Notes: a model not told the origin generated them from the letters alone. A stretch of DNA of 64,000 bases from Excoecaria cochinchinensis (GCA_947683425.1 CANTUQ010000003.1:4588001-4652000), one strand, 5' to 3'; shown: positions 44,910 to 57,208, counted from the stretch's first letter. Program-made: numbers and translations.

Positions 44910-45869
44910 TCCCTCTGTCTTGGCAATGTAACCCTATTACATATGAATGTATAAATTGTGCAATCTTATCTATAACTAGGAGCCTTATTGTATGAGCATT
45001 ATATCAATGATAAATGAAGTATATGTGCACACAACTATGTGATTATGTGAATTAGAGATGCATGATAGCCCAACTAAGCTTGAATGCATCATCATGCGAA
45101 CTTATAACAATGTGAATTACAAATGCATGACAGCCTAACTAAGCTTGATTGCATTATCATGCGAGTTATGAACATGTGAGGATAATCAAATCATGCGAAT
45201 GAATGTAATATGCGAATGAATAATGCCATGAGAATGAATGCGTAATGTGTGAATAAAGTAATAAGCCTGTAGTCGAGTCGTGGATAAATAAGCATGCTTA
45301 TGAAGGGCTAGTGTTTTGCGGCTGCTAGTGATTGATACCGACGGGTGTCTAGTGATATAGCGATCAAGACTTCTGTCTTTAGTGATATAGTGTTCGAGGC
45401 CTCGGTCTCTAATGTTATTGATCAGTGTACCCGTATCCATTCCTAAGACTATACAGGCTATTAATGATTAACAAGAATATTGTATGTGTTCATGATAAAT
45501 GTGTGTTGGAATTATTGTTCTTGATGATAGTGTGATATTTATGCCATGCTATTGAATTATGAATAATGCAATGAGCCTACGATTGGCTTAGTGTAGTGAT
45601 TAATGAGCAGTGTACATGGATATTGAATGATAGTGACTTATTGTTCCTCATTGACTTGGTGAAGTGAATATTGAGCATGGTAAGTGAATACCGATTTTAA
45701 GCATGTTTTAGATAGCTTATGGCTTGTGATTAACATGAGTTACAGCATATTGACATGATAGCGTAATATTGATCTAGTGAGTGTACATCATATGCCATAT
45801 GTGTTAAGCATGCTCTCTATTGTGTAATGCTTTGTGATTATTGTGTTAGTATCTGTTTGTACATCCCCA

Positions 45870-45887
45870 CTAAGCGTTATCGCTTAG
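45870..45887. promoter_or_regulatory. Conserved Tekay LTR palindrome, copy 5
   Basis: CTAAGCGTTATCGCTTAG, as in the 5' LTR. Confidence 0.7.
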
Positions 45888-46246
45888 CACGGGTGCTTGT
45901 CTCCCGTGTAGGTTGTGAATTGGAGTCGAGTTTTTGAAGAGGTACTGCAGGCCACCCTAGGAGCGTGAAGTGTCTCTTCAGGTGTATAGTTTTGTATTTG
46001 GAGCTCCATTTTGTAAAAGCTATTCTTTTGTATATGTATAGTGTTATATGTAACGTATAGTAGTGAAGCTAGTAACTTGTAATAGTGTATAGTGAAGAAC
46101 ATCCGATAAACTTATAGTGTGGTGGTATGCATGAATTATAAGAAATGGAAATGTTAAAATGTAAGGAAAGTTAATAAGATAATTGCATGATAGTGCTGTG
46201 TAGCGCTCCCTTGTCCTTCCAAGGGGCATTGGGGTGTCACATCTAA

Positions 46247-46590
46247 TCTATTGATGTAGTGTAATATTAATCGTTATTTCCTTGTCGTTGAGTTAACCAT
46301 TTATCTAAATGGCATTTAGACTTTATTATCGTGTGCTTGAAACGTTCAAAAAAATGTTTAAATTGATTGCATTATGTTTTAATTGATTGCATTAACCTGC
46401 TCTAGTGGTCTATGAATCAAGTTGCTATAATTATGTTTCATTTACTAATATATCTCTTTATTTTTTTTTTTTGTGTGATATGCTCGTTATGCTCAATAAT
46501 AAAGATATAATAAACATAAATGTATAACATATATGCAGTTTTTATACATCATAAAATAATAATATCTAATATCTCCCTGAAATCCATCTA
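46247..46590. other. Remainder of second Tat 3' tail, AT-rich
   Basis: It continues the 80-bp repeat unit for about 20 bp (TCTATTGATGTAGTGT), then unassigned AT-rich sequence with a T10 run near 46462. No gene is seen. Confidence 0.4.
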
Positions 46591-47157
46591 TAGAGGAGGA
46601 GGATGATTTGGGGGCTCATCAAGTTGCCAGGCTAAGTTGGAGGAGACTCCTGCTAATGTGTGATGTCCTTAGGAGCTGGCCTAGATGTTAATGGATGAAG
46701 TGCTTGGAATATGACCTTTGCCTGCCTGTTTAAGAAGGGGCTCACCATGCTTGCAACAGTCTAGGACAGCTCCTAAAAGCTGGAGGCTATGACTGATATG
46801 GCTGAGGTGTATCCATCAATGTGATGCCCAGGTCCTCTCGAATGATAGGAAGATCTCTCCCTAAATCCTCATGCCAACTCCGTAAGCCTTGGGATACTCC
46901 TGCAGAAGTCTCCTCCAAGATATCCATCCGGTGTCGGGTGGCGGCCAATGACTCATCCATCTCCTGGAGAGACTCACCAACCCTCTGTGTTGTCATGGCC
47001 TGTAAAGATGTCACAGACCCTTCTATCCTTTCCAAACACCTACTGATCTCTCCAAACCCATCGGCTATCTGCTGGCCAAATGAGGTGAGCCTATCATCTG
47101 TCTGCTGGCTCAGTAAGCGAAATCTCTCCTCTGTGCATTGGCTTAATAGGTGTAGAT
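46591..47157 (-). pseudogene. Relic resembling an Athila ORF3 C-terminus
   Basis: The minus-strand reading has heptad-like sequence (LLSQQTDDRLTSFGQQIADGFGEI, then MERIEGSVTSLQAM and MDILEETSAG) and a proline-rich end. This resembles in layout the coiled-coil and poly-Pro tail of Athila-B ORF3. Sequence identity is low and stops are present. Assignment is by layout only. Confidence 0.35.
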
Positions 47158-48767
47158 TGGTCGGTGCTCAGCAAGTGTACTGAATCAACAAGTAATATAG
47201 CGAGTATAATTAAGACCTGTGAATATCAAACCCAAGGGAATAGTGATTTAAGAATCAATTTGTTAAAATTATGCTAAAGAAAATCCCAAGTTTGTTGTGT
47301 GAGTTTTTGGCTTTAAGAAATTAAATGATGAAATTACTAAATCCAGTGACTACTAATTAAAAAAAATTAGTAAAACTGTAATTAAATTAAATGAAAGCCT
47401 TGCCAAGGAATACCTATTCTCCCCAATAATACCATGCAATTACTCTCACTAAACAAACACATATGCCAATTCAGTGAACAACCTAGCCTACACCCTAGCC
47501 TACCATTCTGGATTAAACTTCTCTAAATTATACACCTACTATTCCGGATTCAGCACACAACTTAGCTTTAAACAGGTCTTAAATCCTAAACTTAGATAAT
47601 CCTACCATTCCTGTATTAAGACATCTAAGCCCAATTATCCCCTTCCATTCTGAACCTATTAAAATATATATCTACAGGTTAAACTGCCGTTTCGGATTCA
47701 TTAAACCAGTAGAAAACTAAAAGAAATAGAATAGAGCATTTGTAAGTTGAATGAATCAAATACAATGAACATATCATCACACTAAATCAACCTAAATCTT
47801 GCATCAGAATCAATCACATACATATAAGCTTAGAAAAGATAAAATTGAAGCATATACAGAAATTAATCCAAATAAAGTGTTTACATGGTTATTGGGGATT
47901 CAAGGTATCCCTCAACAAGAAAAAGAACTACACACTCATTATTGAAATAAAAACTGAATTAAATGAAGAGAAATTGATATTACCCATTTTAGATCTGAAA
48001 ATAAAATTATCACCAAAATATGTTGATGTTCTTCAATCCAAATCCTCTATTACAACTCTAAATGTAAAGAGAGATATAGAATTTAAAGCTATTTATTGAA
48101 ATCAATAAAAGCTTAGTATAAAGATTGTTAAAAATGGAACCCTAAATCTAAGTTACAGAGAAATATGAATATATAAGGTGCTAGGAAAGAACTCCCATTT
48201 CAAGAAATTTTCCCACCTATTTATTAGTTAAGGTTACACGGCAGTATGAAAACCCATTACCGCCGTGTAGATCATGTTCACAATTGAAGGTAAAAGGTTA
48301 CACGGCATTAAGTAAATACCTTACTGCCATATAACTACCTACTAGAATGAAACTCTAGAAATTGCTTGTCTTACACGGCGGTATGAAACACCCTTACCGC
48401 AGTGTAAACACCTACTGAATAGCAGCTGAATTCTTCTAGATTTACAAGGGGGTAAGGTTGTTTCTTCCCACCATGTAAAACTCTATCAATCTCGAATAAT
48501 CTTATTTACACGGCAGTATGAAATACCCTTACCGCTGCGTAAACACATATGCATGCAATTCCTTACTTTTATTGTTACACGGCGGTATGAAACTCCTTAC
48601 CGCCGTGTGAAGTACCTAAAAATTTTACAAAAACACAATAAAAGTTCAATTTAGTCCATTTAAAGATTTAAGATTATTTTAAACAAAAACAACCTAAAAT
48701 AATAACTACTTAACTCAAAAATCAACCTAAAAATTGATATAAATAAAGCATAGAATGTCACTTATCA
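47158..48767 (-). repeat. Athila-2 3' LTR
   Basis: The plus strand runs from TGGTCGGTGCTCAGCAAGTG to AATGTCACTTATCA. The low end aligns with Athila-B's TGACACGACCTCAGCAAGTG, and shared blocks (CAAGTAATA, TTAAGACC) follow. It has degenerate CCATTCYGGA motifs (47507-47700) and the array 48235-48610. The minus-strand polypurine tract lies just inside (48768-48780). Confidence 0.85.
48235..48610. repeat. Six-copy TACACGGCGGTA hairpin array, Athila-2 LTR
   Basis: Copies start at 48235, 48299, 48372, 48443, 48507 and 48576 (steps 64, 73, 71, 64, 69). The stem is TACACGGCRGTA, an 11-nt loop around TGAAA..CCT, then TACCGCCGTGTA. Copy 6 is nearly perfect; copy 4 is decayed. The stem sequence is unrelated to Athila-B's TCACGGTGACAA. 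Confidence 0.9.
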
Positions 48768-50389
48768 ACTACCACACACTTAGCTTTTGCTCGTCCTTGA
48801 GTAAAAGACCTTATCCATTCCAATTTTCTCAACTTTCAAACAAGAATACAGAAATTTAGAAAAAAAATGAAAACACTTAGCGAATTCCACTCGAAAAGAT
48901 TGCTACTCAAATAAGATCCAAAAGTAGAGAGTATAAACAAATTTCCAATGTGTGTGTGCAAGGACCAAAACCAAATTTTTAAGAATTTCAAAACCAAAAT
49001 TCGTATCAATAAACCAATGATCAAACTCATCAATGCACGATGCACTTTCGATTTCTTGCTTGAAACTCTAGAAACACCATAGGCCTTTCCTATAGTACCG
49101 GAACCCGAAGGTCATCTCTACTAAACAAATCAAGACATGAACAAGATCATTTGGTCTAATACAAGCTGTAATGTAGGGCTAGAGGGATGATGGCTATCAA
49201 AGACATATTAGTACAGCAAAAGGGAAACAACCACTTCTACCCAACCCACTCAATGTATCCTTTACTCACAACTACAAGCTCCCTTTCCCTTCAAAAGATA
49301 GACTGAAATTTCCTTAGAACTTGATGAATAAAGTCAAGTAAGAAAAACAATATCTTATTGAACTCACAAAATAATTTTCTTTTTTTATCTATATAAACTG
49401 CTAATTCCAAATAAAATTATAAGGGCAGTTTCTTCAAAATTTCTTTCCTCTACTCAACTTACTAAAATATTCAGTCTATTTTACTCCCTTGCTAATTAAG
49501 GTGCAAGTTATTTACACAACCCCTTTGAAATTAACTCTTCTAAAATTCCAACAGTAAACCTAACATTCCTAGAGTGGCCAGCTCTCCCACGAGGGTAAGC
49601 TAAAGGCATTTTAAGATTATAGGTAACAATAAGTTGTGTACAAGAGGAAGTTCTTGGAGTACGCATTTAGCATACTCAATTAAGCTCAAATTTGGCTAAC
49701 AAGGGTAATTAATGCAATAGGTAGGAGAAATTTTATTTAAAAATGACTCAAAAAAATGCCTAAATCATGTCAAAATTCATGTCTCAATTGCTATATTATT
49801 TCGAAGGGCAATGAGCAAGGTTCTGGTGCTCTAAAAATTTTTTGATCAAAAGATTTCATGAACTGGTTTTTTTAATCAAGTTATCAAGACTGGCCTTTGT
49901 GCAAAATTTTGGAAATTTCTATGTATCCTACTAATTGAATAATGTTAAAGAGAAAAACTCTTAAATAGAAACTTGCTCTCTTGCTAACTAAATGTTCTAA
50001 ATAACCAATTCGAGAGTGAAGTCAGGTTGGAATATCAAAATAAGTGCTAACTAAGCTAAGCATGAAATAATTCATAAGTTATAATCAAATACAACACATC
50101 TTAACTAAACAGAAAAATAGAACATAAACTTAATTCAGATAAAGTGAAATGAAAAGCATAAACATAATTTCAACAAAACACGACTAAAGTACTTAAGATT
50201 GATCAAAGTGCTTAAAACTAAAATCTAAAACAGTCAGAGGTCAAGGTATTCTTCAATAATCACTAACCCCCACCCCACACTTAAAACATTATTGTCCTCA
50301 GCAATTAAACCTGTTCATGAAAATAGGGATTTAGTCAATAAATAATTTCATCAAAATGTAAGTGCAGAGAACTCCCAGAAAAATGTCAC
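48768..50389 (-). other. Athila-2 3' noncoding region
   Basis: No gene is visible. It shares blocks with the matching Athila-B region (TTTTGCTCGTCC.TTGAGTAAA near 48786, TTCGAAGGG near 49800), as expected for homologous 3' tails. Confidence 0.7.
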
Positions 50390-51670
50390 TCCTGTGGAGG
50401 TGGTGGTGGAAATCTGTCCAGAATACTCAAATAAAAGTGCTCGGACTCTTGTCTTGAAAGCTCCATCGAGCGCTCAAGTCGTGCCAAACTTTATACCTGT
50501 AGTGCCAACTGCTGCTCATGCATATCCAGTCGTCCCATCATCTGAACATGCTCAGAGTGTGCATCCTCCATGAAGTGCATCATCTGGTCTAGTCTGGAAT
50601 TAATATGTGCCTGACCAGTCTGTAGAGTCTCAAAATGGGGAATAAAATTTGATATGTCAGGGGTCTGCATAGGTGGAACAACCCTGCCAGCAGCAGCATC
50701 AACATCCTCCTGTGCTCTTGCTTCTGCTTTAGCTCCTTAACTGGCAATTGAACTTTGCCTCTTTCCACTAGCCTCAAGTAATTCTCCATAGTGGACAGTT
50801 TAACTTGATAAAAATTATGATAGTCATTTACAATCAGCCTCAGATTCTTCAACATTTTAAAGTCCATGAGAGAAATGTCTCCCAAATCTGGTCCTAATCG
50901 TTTGTGGCCTACTCTCTTGGCTAAAATCGTGACAATCCACCCTATAGATATCTTCTACACCTTGGTGGGATTGCCCTATAGATCTTCAAATTTCTTCCAT
51001 AAGAAGTACGCTCCATTTAATTTGATGCGGTGGATCATGCAGTGCAGGAAATGAGCCTCAGCTTGGTTTACAACTCCGGCAGCTTCAATGTGGTCATAGA
51101 ATGAGAGGGCGAAGAACCGATGTAGGATCCTAAGCATGTGGCTCCGTAAATGGTATGCCTTTGATAGCTATGTAACATACTGGGTGGTGGAGACTGGATC
51201 ATGAATGGAAGCCCAAGTCGTGTGCTTGTTCAAGTTTGGAAGATGACGGGCACCATTAACAGGAAAACCAAGTACTTCTGAAAAATCATTGAAGGTCATT
51301 CTATATTTCTGCTTTTTCAACCAAAAAGTCATTACCCCAGGATTCTCCAGGTCATCCTTATCAATTCTGCAATTTACCGTAGCAAGGAAGTCCCGGGTCA
51401 GTTTTGGATGGACTGACTCCTTTTCCGGAAAAAACTCCATCCACCCTATTCCCTTAATCAGTTCATCAAGCTCCTCCCTTATCCCTAGCCTCCATAACGA
51501 AGTAAAGTCAAGAAATGTGGAAGGGAGGTATGTTGCTTCATCAAAGCATTTATAGTTGTTCTGAAAGGTGTGTGGGACCCAAGAGGGCACGGAACTGTCC
51601 CTCTCCTGAGATGCGGCAACAGGTTGTGTAGATGACGATCCCTGGTCAGTTCTAGATTTCTTTGGAGCCA
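50390..51670 (-). pseudogene. Athila-2 ORF3, env-position protein
   Basis: The minus-strand frame begins VAPKKSRTDQG at the putative splice acceptor and has no in-frame ATG just upstream. 51670-51168 carries the shared domain (YLPSTFLDFTSLWRLGI, HPKLTRDFLATV). After a stop and frameshifts, 50885-50589 continues (GDISLMDFKMLKNLRLIV, YLRLVERG) and the end is proline-rich (about 50400). Same order as Athila-B ORF3. Function unknown. Confidence 0.8.
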
Positions 51671-51690
51671 CTGCATAGCAAAAATAAAAC
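51664..51690 (-). promoter_or_regulatory. Putative 3' splice site at start of Athila-2 ORF3
   Basis: The minus strand reads a T-rich tract, GCTATGCAG, then TGGCTCCAAAGAAA. The CAG/TGGCTCCAAA junction is the same as in Athila-B at 21619/21618. Confidence 0.5.
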
Positions 51691-52612
51691 ACAATCAGAG
51701 TAGTGAAGACAATGTGGCTTACATACTAATTGAGAAAAGAATGCTTATATGTAAGGTTGAAAGTGCAAAAGGACAAGTATTGCTTAAACTTGTGCAAAGC
51801 TGAGTATATAAAAACATTAGACTAACATAAATTGATCTAGAAGCCTTAATTGTAAACATAAAGTGCAACTAATTATAAAGCCAATGCTAGATTGAAATAC
51901 TTCAAGAAATAGCAATAACACCACTTAGAACATGAATGCACATTTTGTTCTTTTTCAATAGCAAATCGAACATAAAGAAGTATGATGGCAAGATGTTAAA
52001 CAAATTCTCATTTTATTGTAGTTCTCCATCCTATTCAAGTAAAAACACCCATTCAAAGGTTATCAAAAACTGAGAGAGGAACAAAATTTGTGGCAAATAG
52101 GGGGTAAATAACTCAACAATCTTGACAAACAGAATGAGTGGCAAGGACAAATAGTAAGAAAATATTGCACAAACTCATTGAAGAAAAACATCAAACACTT
52201 GGTGGGCAGCAATTTTGGCATACAAACTGAACATTCTCACGCAACTTAAACACCCATTTCATCCAAATTCACATAAAACAACTGAATATTTAAGCATAAA
52301 TAAAATATATGGGATCCATTTATCACAAAAAAAAAATTATAAGCTAAAAGGGAAATGGAAAGACCTAAAGAGCTGTAAACGAAAGAAAAAGAAAGAGAAA
52401 AGAAGAACTTACTTGATATGTAGGATTGCTGACGAAAAATACAAGAGATGTTCTTGGAAATGTGATGCAAGTAAACAAGAATGAGCAAGATGCAAATATT
52501 TGGAAATGGGGTAGAGAGGGATGCGAGGAAAAGAAATGCAGCGTGTTGGAAAAAAAAAATTACTCGGGGAACTGGAAAGTGTTGGCCTTTAAAAACTGAC
52601 AATTTTTCATTT
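51671..52612 (-). other. Athila-2 spacer between hairpin array and ORF3
   Basis: AT-rich, no gene. If ORF3 is expressed by splicing, this is intronic sequence with the array just upstream. Confidence 0.5.
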
Positions 52613-52867
52613 TACACGGTGGTATTAATATACCTTACCACCATGTAAAACGATTCTGGATGCAAGCTTCAAAATTTGTAAGATTTACATGGCGGTATGA
52701 ATATCCCTTTACTGCCGTGTAAAATGCTACTGGAATACTTCGAAAATTATTTTGGAATTAAACGGCGGTATGAAAATGTCTTACCGCCATGTAAAATGCT
52801 AATGGATTTCCTATTTTCACCAATGCAAGATTTACACAGCTGTATGAAAATGTCTTACCACCATGTA
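52613..52867. repeat. Four-copy hairpin array in the Athila-2 integrase-ORF3 spacer
   Basis: Copies start at 52613, 52686, 52759 and 52833 (steps 73, 73, 74). The stem type is that of the Athila-2 LTR array (TACACGGTGGTA..TACCACCATGTA in copy 1, where several changes are paired). The array occupies the same genetic position as 22459-22926 in Athila-B. Confidence 0.9.
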
Positions 52868-53099
52868 AAAATGCTTTCAAAAATATGAACCTAAAGTTAA
52901 AGCAATTTTTTTCAATATAAGCAAGTCCAAAACATTCTACACTACTCCCAAAATATATTTGACCTCTGATTGAACACAAAACTAACATAAAATTGAAAAT
53001 TACTAAAGCTATAAAATTAAAACAAAGGAAGATAAAGTTAGAAATTGTTTTAGTTCTGATTTTAAAGTCCCAGCTAGACCTTGAACTCACCTCATTCCT

Positions 53100-54309
53100 C
53101 ATCTAAGTTAATGACCACCGCTGCAAGTTCAGCGTGGTATTGAAAATATGGTTTCAGACGATGTCCGTTTACCTTAAATTCTTCACTCCCAGCTTGCTTC
53201 CGAATTGTGACCACTCCAAAATCAGTCACACTTACGATTTTAAATGGGCCTACTCATCGCGACTTCAACTTTCCAGGAAATAATCTTAATCAACTATTAT
53301 ATAAAAGAACTTTCATACCTGGAGTGAATTCTTTCCTGACCAGTTTCTTGTCGTGCCATTTCTTCATGTTTTCCTTATATTTTTCTGCTTGTTGATACGA
53401 CAAAAAGCGTATCTCTTCTAGCTCATTCACCTGAAGAAGTCTCTTCTCACCTGCACTCGTGACATCAAAATTAAGAAGCTTGGTTGCCCAATAAGCCTTG
53501 AGTTCTAATTTAACAGGGAGATGGCATGACTTACCATAGACAAGCTTAAATGGGGATAATCCTATAGGTGTTTTAAATGCAGTTCTATAAGCCCACAAAG
53601 CTTCATCCAACCGCAAATACCAATCCTTTCTAGATGAATTTAGAGTCTTTTCTGGGATAGATTTGAGTTCTCTATTAGATACCTCAACTTGTCCATTTGC
53701 TTGAGCATGATATGGGGTGCTGATTTTGTGCTTCACACTAAATTTCTTCAAAAGGGTAGTGAACTGATGATTGACAAAATGCTTGCCCCCGTCACTAATT
53801 ATGGCTTTTGGTGCGCCAAATCTAGTAAAAATATTCCTCCTAAGGAATTCTAGCACAATTTTAGCATCACAAGTCCTAGTAGCTACGGCTTCTCCCCATT
53901 TGCTCACATAGTCTACTGCCACTAGTATATACTCGAAGCCATAGGATATCGGGAAAAGTCCCATAAAATCTATCCCCTATAGGTCAAACAACTGTACTTC
54001 AAGCGTATTAGTTAAAGGCATTTCATCCCTCTTGGAAATATTGCCTACCCTTTGGCATCTATCACAAGTTTGCACATATAATTTAACATCATTGAACATT
54101 GTTGGCCAATAAAAACCGAAAGAGATAATTTTTGATACTATTCTATTCGGCCAATGATGTCCACTGACTTCCCCATTGTGACAAGCTTTGATGATCTCTC
54201 CTTTCTCTTTATCTGGAATGCACCTTCTTAGCACTTGATCATCACATAGGCGAAATAGATAAGGGTCATCCCAAATGTAGTGCTTCGCATCAGCCTTCAA
54301 CTTCTTCCT
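53100..54309 (-). pseudogene. Athila-2 integrase
   Basis: The minus strand has the zinc-binding part (HHWPNRIVSKI..CDRCQRVGN), then a stop after VQLFDL (about 53977) where the first Asp region lies. An open stretch 53964-53290 follows with VAVDYVSKWGEAVATRT, the second Asp (IISDGGKHFVNH), Glu in NGQVEVSNRELK and the C-terminal KWHDKKLVRKEF. The final part to 53100 is interrupted by stops. Better preserved in the core than Athila-B's. Confidence 0.9.
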
Positions 54310-55520
54310 CTACTGCCATGTGAATTCCTTTGGCATATATTCTCCTGCAAGAAAATTGGCTATATTAGTGAGCCAAGGTAAAGAAATTTCACACATAAAT
54401 AAAGTACAAATACGCTCATCAGGGAATAAATCTAAAATTTCCCTTTTCTCAATGTGATCATTCTCCAATCTCGACAAATGATCCGCCACAAAGTTTTTCG
54501 CCCCCTTCTTATCCTTAATTTCAAAATCAAACTCTTGCAAGAGGAGCACCCATCTAATCAGTCGTGGTTTCGACTCCTTCTTAGCAAACAGATGCCTCAA
54601 GGCTGCATGGTTGGACAACACCACAATTTTTACACCCAGCAAATACGTCCTGAACTTCTCAAAAGCATAAACAATTGCAACAAGTTCCTTCTCAGTTGTG
54701 GTGTAATTAACCTGGGCTCCCATTAAGGTATGACTCGCATAATAAACTGCATGAAACACCTACTCCAGCTTTTGTCCGAGCACTGCCCCTATTACACAAT
54801 TACTAGCATCACACATTAGTTCAAAAGGCAAATTCCAATCCGGAGATATAATCACCGGGGCTGAAATAAGCCTTTGTTTCAAAGTTTCAAATGCTAGCAT
54901 ACAATCACAATTAAAATCAAAAGGAGTATCTTTCATCAGCAAATTAAATAAGGGTTTTGCAATTTTCGAAAAATCTTTTATAAATCGGCAGTAAAACACT
55001 GCATGCCCTAAAAAACTCCTATGCCGTTGACACTTGTTGGGGGTGGTAATTTTTCTATTACTTACACGTTGGCCTTATAAACCTCTATCCCTTTATCTGA
55101 AATTTTGTGCCTAAGCACAATGCCTTCTCTCACCATAAAGTGACATTTCTCCCAATTCAATACTAAGTTGGTCTTTTCACACCTCCCTAGCACTAAATCA
55201 AGATGCTCTAAACAGCTCTCAAAATCTCCTTCATAAATGGTGAAATCATCCATAAACACCTCCATAAATTTCTCTATAAAATTATGAAATATTGCCATCA
55301 TACACCGCTGAAACGTAGCCGGTGCATTATACAATCCAAAGGGCATTCTCCTATATGCAATGTGCCATAAGGGTAGGTAAAGGTTGTTTCGTCATGATTT
55401 TAAGGGGCTACGCGGATTTGTAAATTTCCTAGGGGCATTATTCAGTCTTCTATAGTCTATACAAACTCTCCAACTCGTAACTGTACGAGTCTGAATAAGT
55501 TCATCTAACTCATTTTTAAC
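54310..55520 (-). pseudogene. Athila-2 reverse transcriptase and RNase H, 5' truncated
   Basis: 55520 begins inside VKNELDELIQTRTV. A deletion after RRLNNAP removes part of the fingers and palm. 55346-55062 has MPFGLYNAPATFQRCM and VFMDDFTIY. 54999-54760 and 54759-54310 hold RNase H (MCDASNCVIGAVLGQ, TTTEKELVAIVYAFEKF, NHAALRHLF). Stops lie between the pieces. Confidence 0.9.
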
Positions 55521-56925
55521 TAATAGGCACCTAATTGATGTATTATTTAGTATGTATTTTGTGTGAATTTAAGTAAGTTAAGTTTGCAAATGTGTTTATA
55601 TTTCATGTATTTGAGTTAGTTTATGTGTTTTTGTTCTTATAGGCTGAGTTAAGTGTAAAAGTGAGAAAAGAAGCATAAATGGTGAAGAAAATGCATGACT
55701 GGAGAAGAGGAGCATGAGTCGAACAGAGAAGAAAGGAGGATGAGCACGAGTCGGATGAGGGCACACAATTCGTGAAGCATGGCTAGAGTAAAAGAAGACG
55801 AGAAAAAAAGAGGGAAGAGGCCGAGACATGCAGCATGAGCACGACTAGGAGGAACGAACACGACTCGTGAATGAAGAGCACGAGTCGTGTAAATGCAGTG
55901 AGAGGCAAAAAAGGAAAAGGAGAAAAGAAAGAAGAGAAGAAGCGTTCCGTGTTCTATCACGAGCGCGATAAAACTAGCCGTTTGGCAGTTTTTCCTTAAA
56001 AAGGCACAAATTTTCCCACCAGGCTTTGCAACCATTTTGAAGGGACATTTCTAAGAAACACATCTTTTAAAACATTATAAATATTTGTTTAACAGTAATT
56101 TTAGGTTGTTGAATTTTAGTTAAGGAATTTTCTATAAAGTTTGAGAGTACATTTCTTAGAAAAGTTCTTAGTTAGTTTTTCATGTTTTGAACAAGAAGAC
56201 CAAGGAGAAGAAGAATTTTTAAAAGGGTTTGAGAAAAGGGTTGAAAGATTTCTTTCTCATTACTCTCATCTATTATTTCTTCTCTGTAAATCAAATGAAT
56301 ATTATTTGAGAACTTGAATATTTATGTTATTTTCTATTTCCTAAGTTAGTAGTCTTTTAATGTAGAATTTTCTATTAGTATTTTTATGCATGATCTTTAT
56401 AAGTAAGTGTTTAATTGAAAGATAAATTCTTACTTATAGCTAATTGAAGTTCATCATTGAAGCATTCTTTGAGAAATCATAGTGTTAGATGGTTGTTATG
56501 GGTTGGTGATTATTCCTGAAATTTGCTTGTATAACACTCTAATTCATTAATGAAAATTGTGAGTTAGAATTATAAATGTTTGTTTTAGGCGCTCTAATTT
56601 ATGTTGAGAGAGTAAATTGGAACTATATTCCAACTTTGCTTGCTTAAGAGATTAAAATTATAATTAAATGATGGAATCAAGTTTTATAATTGTTAATTCT
56701 TCATTATATGTTTTGTCTTCTTTGATTAACATGAACTAGGTTTAATTAATTTATATAATAAAGTAGTTTAGATTTAACTCACAAATTATTGATCATTGTA
56801 TACAAGATTAAAATTGAGTAGTAATAGTGTGTAATAATTTGCACATTCCTCGTGCGATCGATATCTTTTGTACTATAACCGATACACCGTATGCATGCGA
56901 AATTAGCATGTAAAATAGGCTAACA
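55521..56925 (+). repeat. Athila-3 5' LTR
   Basis: It starts about TAATAGGCACCTAATTGATG at the point where Athila-2 RT coding stops, and ends GGCTAACA six bases before an intact tRNA-Asp primer site. The expected TG start appears as TA. Length is about 1.4 kb. It contains CACGAGTCG-type inverted repeats (55858-55890) and CTATCACGAGCGCGATA (55955). Confidence 0.75.
55858..55890. repeat. Perfect 12-bp-arm hairpin in Athila-3 LTR
   Basis: ACACGACTCGTG, nine bases, then CACGAGTCGTGT. Partial copies of the arm (GCACGAGTCGG, GCATGAGTCG, GCACGACTAGG) lie at about 55708-55850. Confidence 0.9.
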
Positions 56926-56931
56926 AGTTTT

Positions 56932-56949
56932 TGGCGCCGTTGCCGGGGA
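56932..56949 (+). other. Athila-3 primer-binding site (tRNA-Asp type)
   Basis: TGGCGCCGTTGCCGGGGA, the unaltered form of the site seen decayed in Athila-B. Confidence 0.9.
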
Positions 56950-57208
56950 ATGATGTTTTATTTATTGCCATTATGAAACTTGATTTATGATTTTGGATTA
57001 CAATATTTATTTTATTTTGTTTGTATGTTTGTTTAGTTCGACTTAATTTGTTAATTATTGTTTTCATATTTTGAATTTTAATAAACTAACAAAGTTTGTT
57101 GTTGTTCTACAGGTAAATTTAGTTAAATTATGTGTTTTGTAATTTATTTTGTATAAAAATATAAAAAAAATATAATAATAATAATAAAAAAAAATTTACG
57201 TGATGTTG

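Larger units (their letters stand above)
39615..46241 (+). mobile_element. Tekay-C: young gag-only chromovirus-derived element
   Basis: It is flanked by TCTAA at 39610-39614 and 46242-46246. LTRs (39615-42202 and 43655-46241) differ at only about 20 positions by eye over 2.59 kb. Inside are an intact initiator-Met primer site, one gag ORF and about 100 bp of 3' sequence; protease, RT, RNase H and integrase are absent. This fits the non-autonomous class named TR-GAG in plants. High LTR identity implies recent movement using enzymes from another element. Confidence 0.95.
43655..46241 (+). repeat. Tekay-C 3' LTR
   Basis: It starts TGGACACCCCGAAAATCACC and ends TTGGGGTGTCACA. It is nearly identical to 39615-42202. 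Confidence 0.95.
47158..55520 (-). mobile_element. Athila-2: second Athila element, truncated in RT
   Basis: On the minus strand it runs RT/RNase H (55520-54310), integrase (54309-53100), a spacer with hairpin array, ORF3 (51670-50390), a 3' noncoding region and the 3' LTR (48767-47158). Gag, protease and the 5' LTR are missing beyond the Athila-3 LTR at 55521. It is homologous to Athila-B throughout its coding part but clearly a different subfamily in LTR and hairpin sequence. Confidence 0.9.

Noticed and set aside
52215..52602. Opposed short frames with hydrophobic or Lys-rich composition in the Athila-2 spacer
   Set aside because: AT-rich noncoding spacer; composition explains the runs and neither has a homologue in the matching Athila-B spacer.
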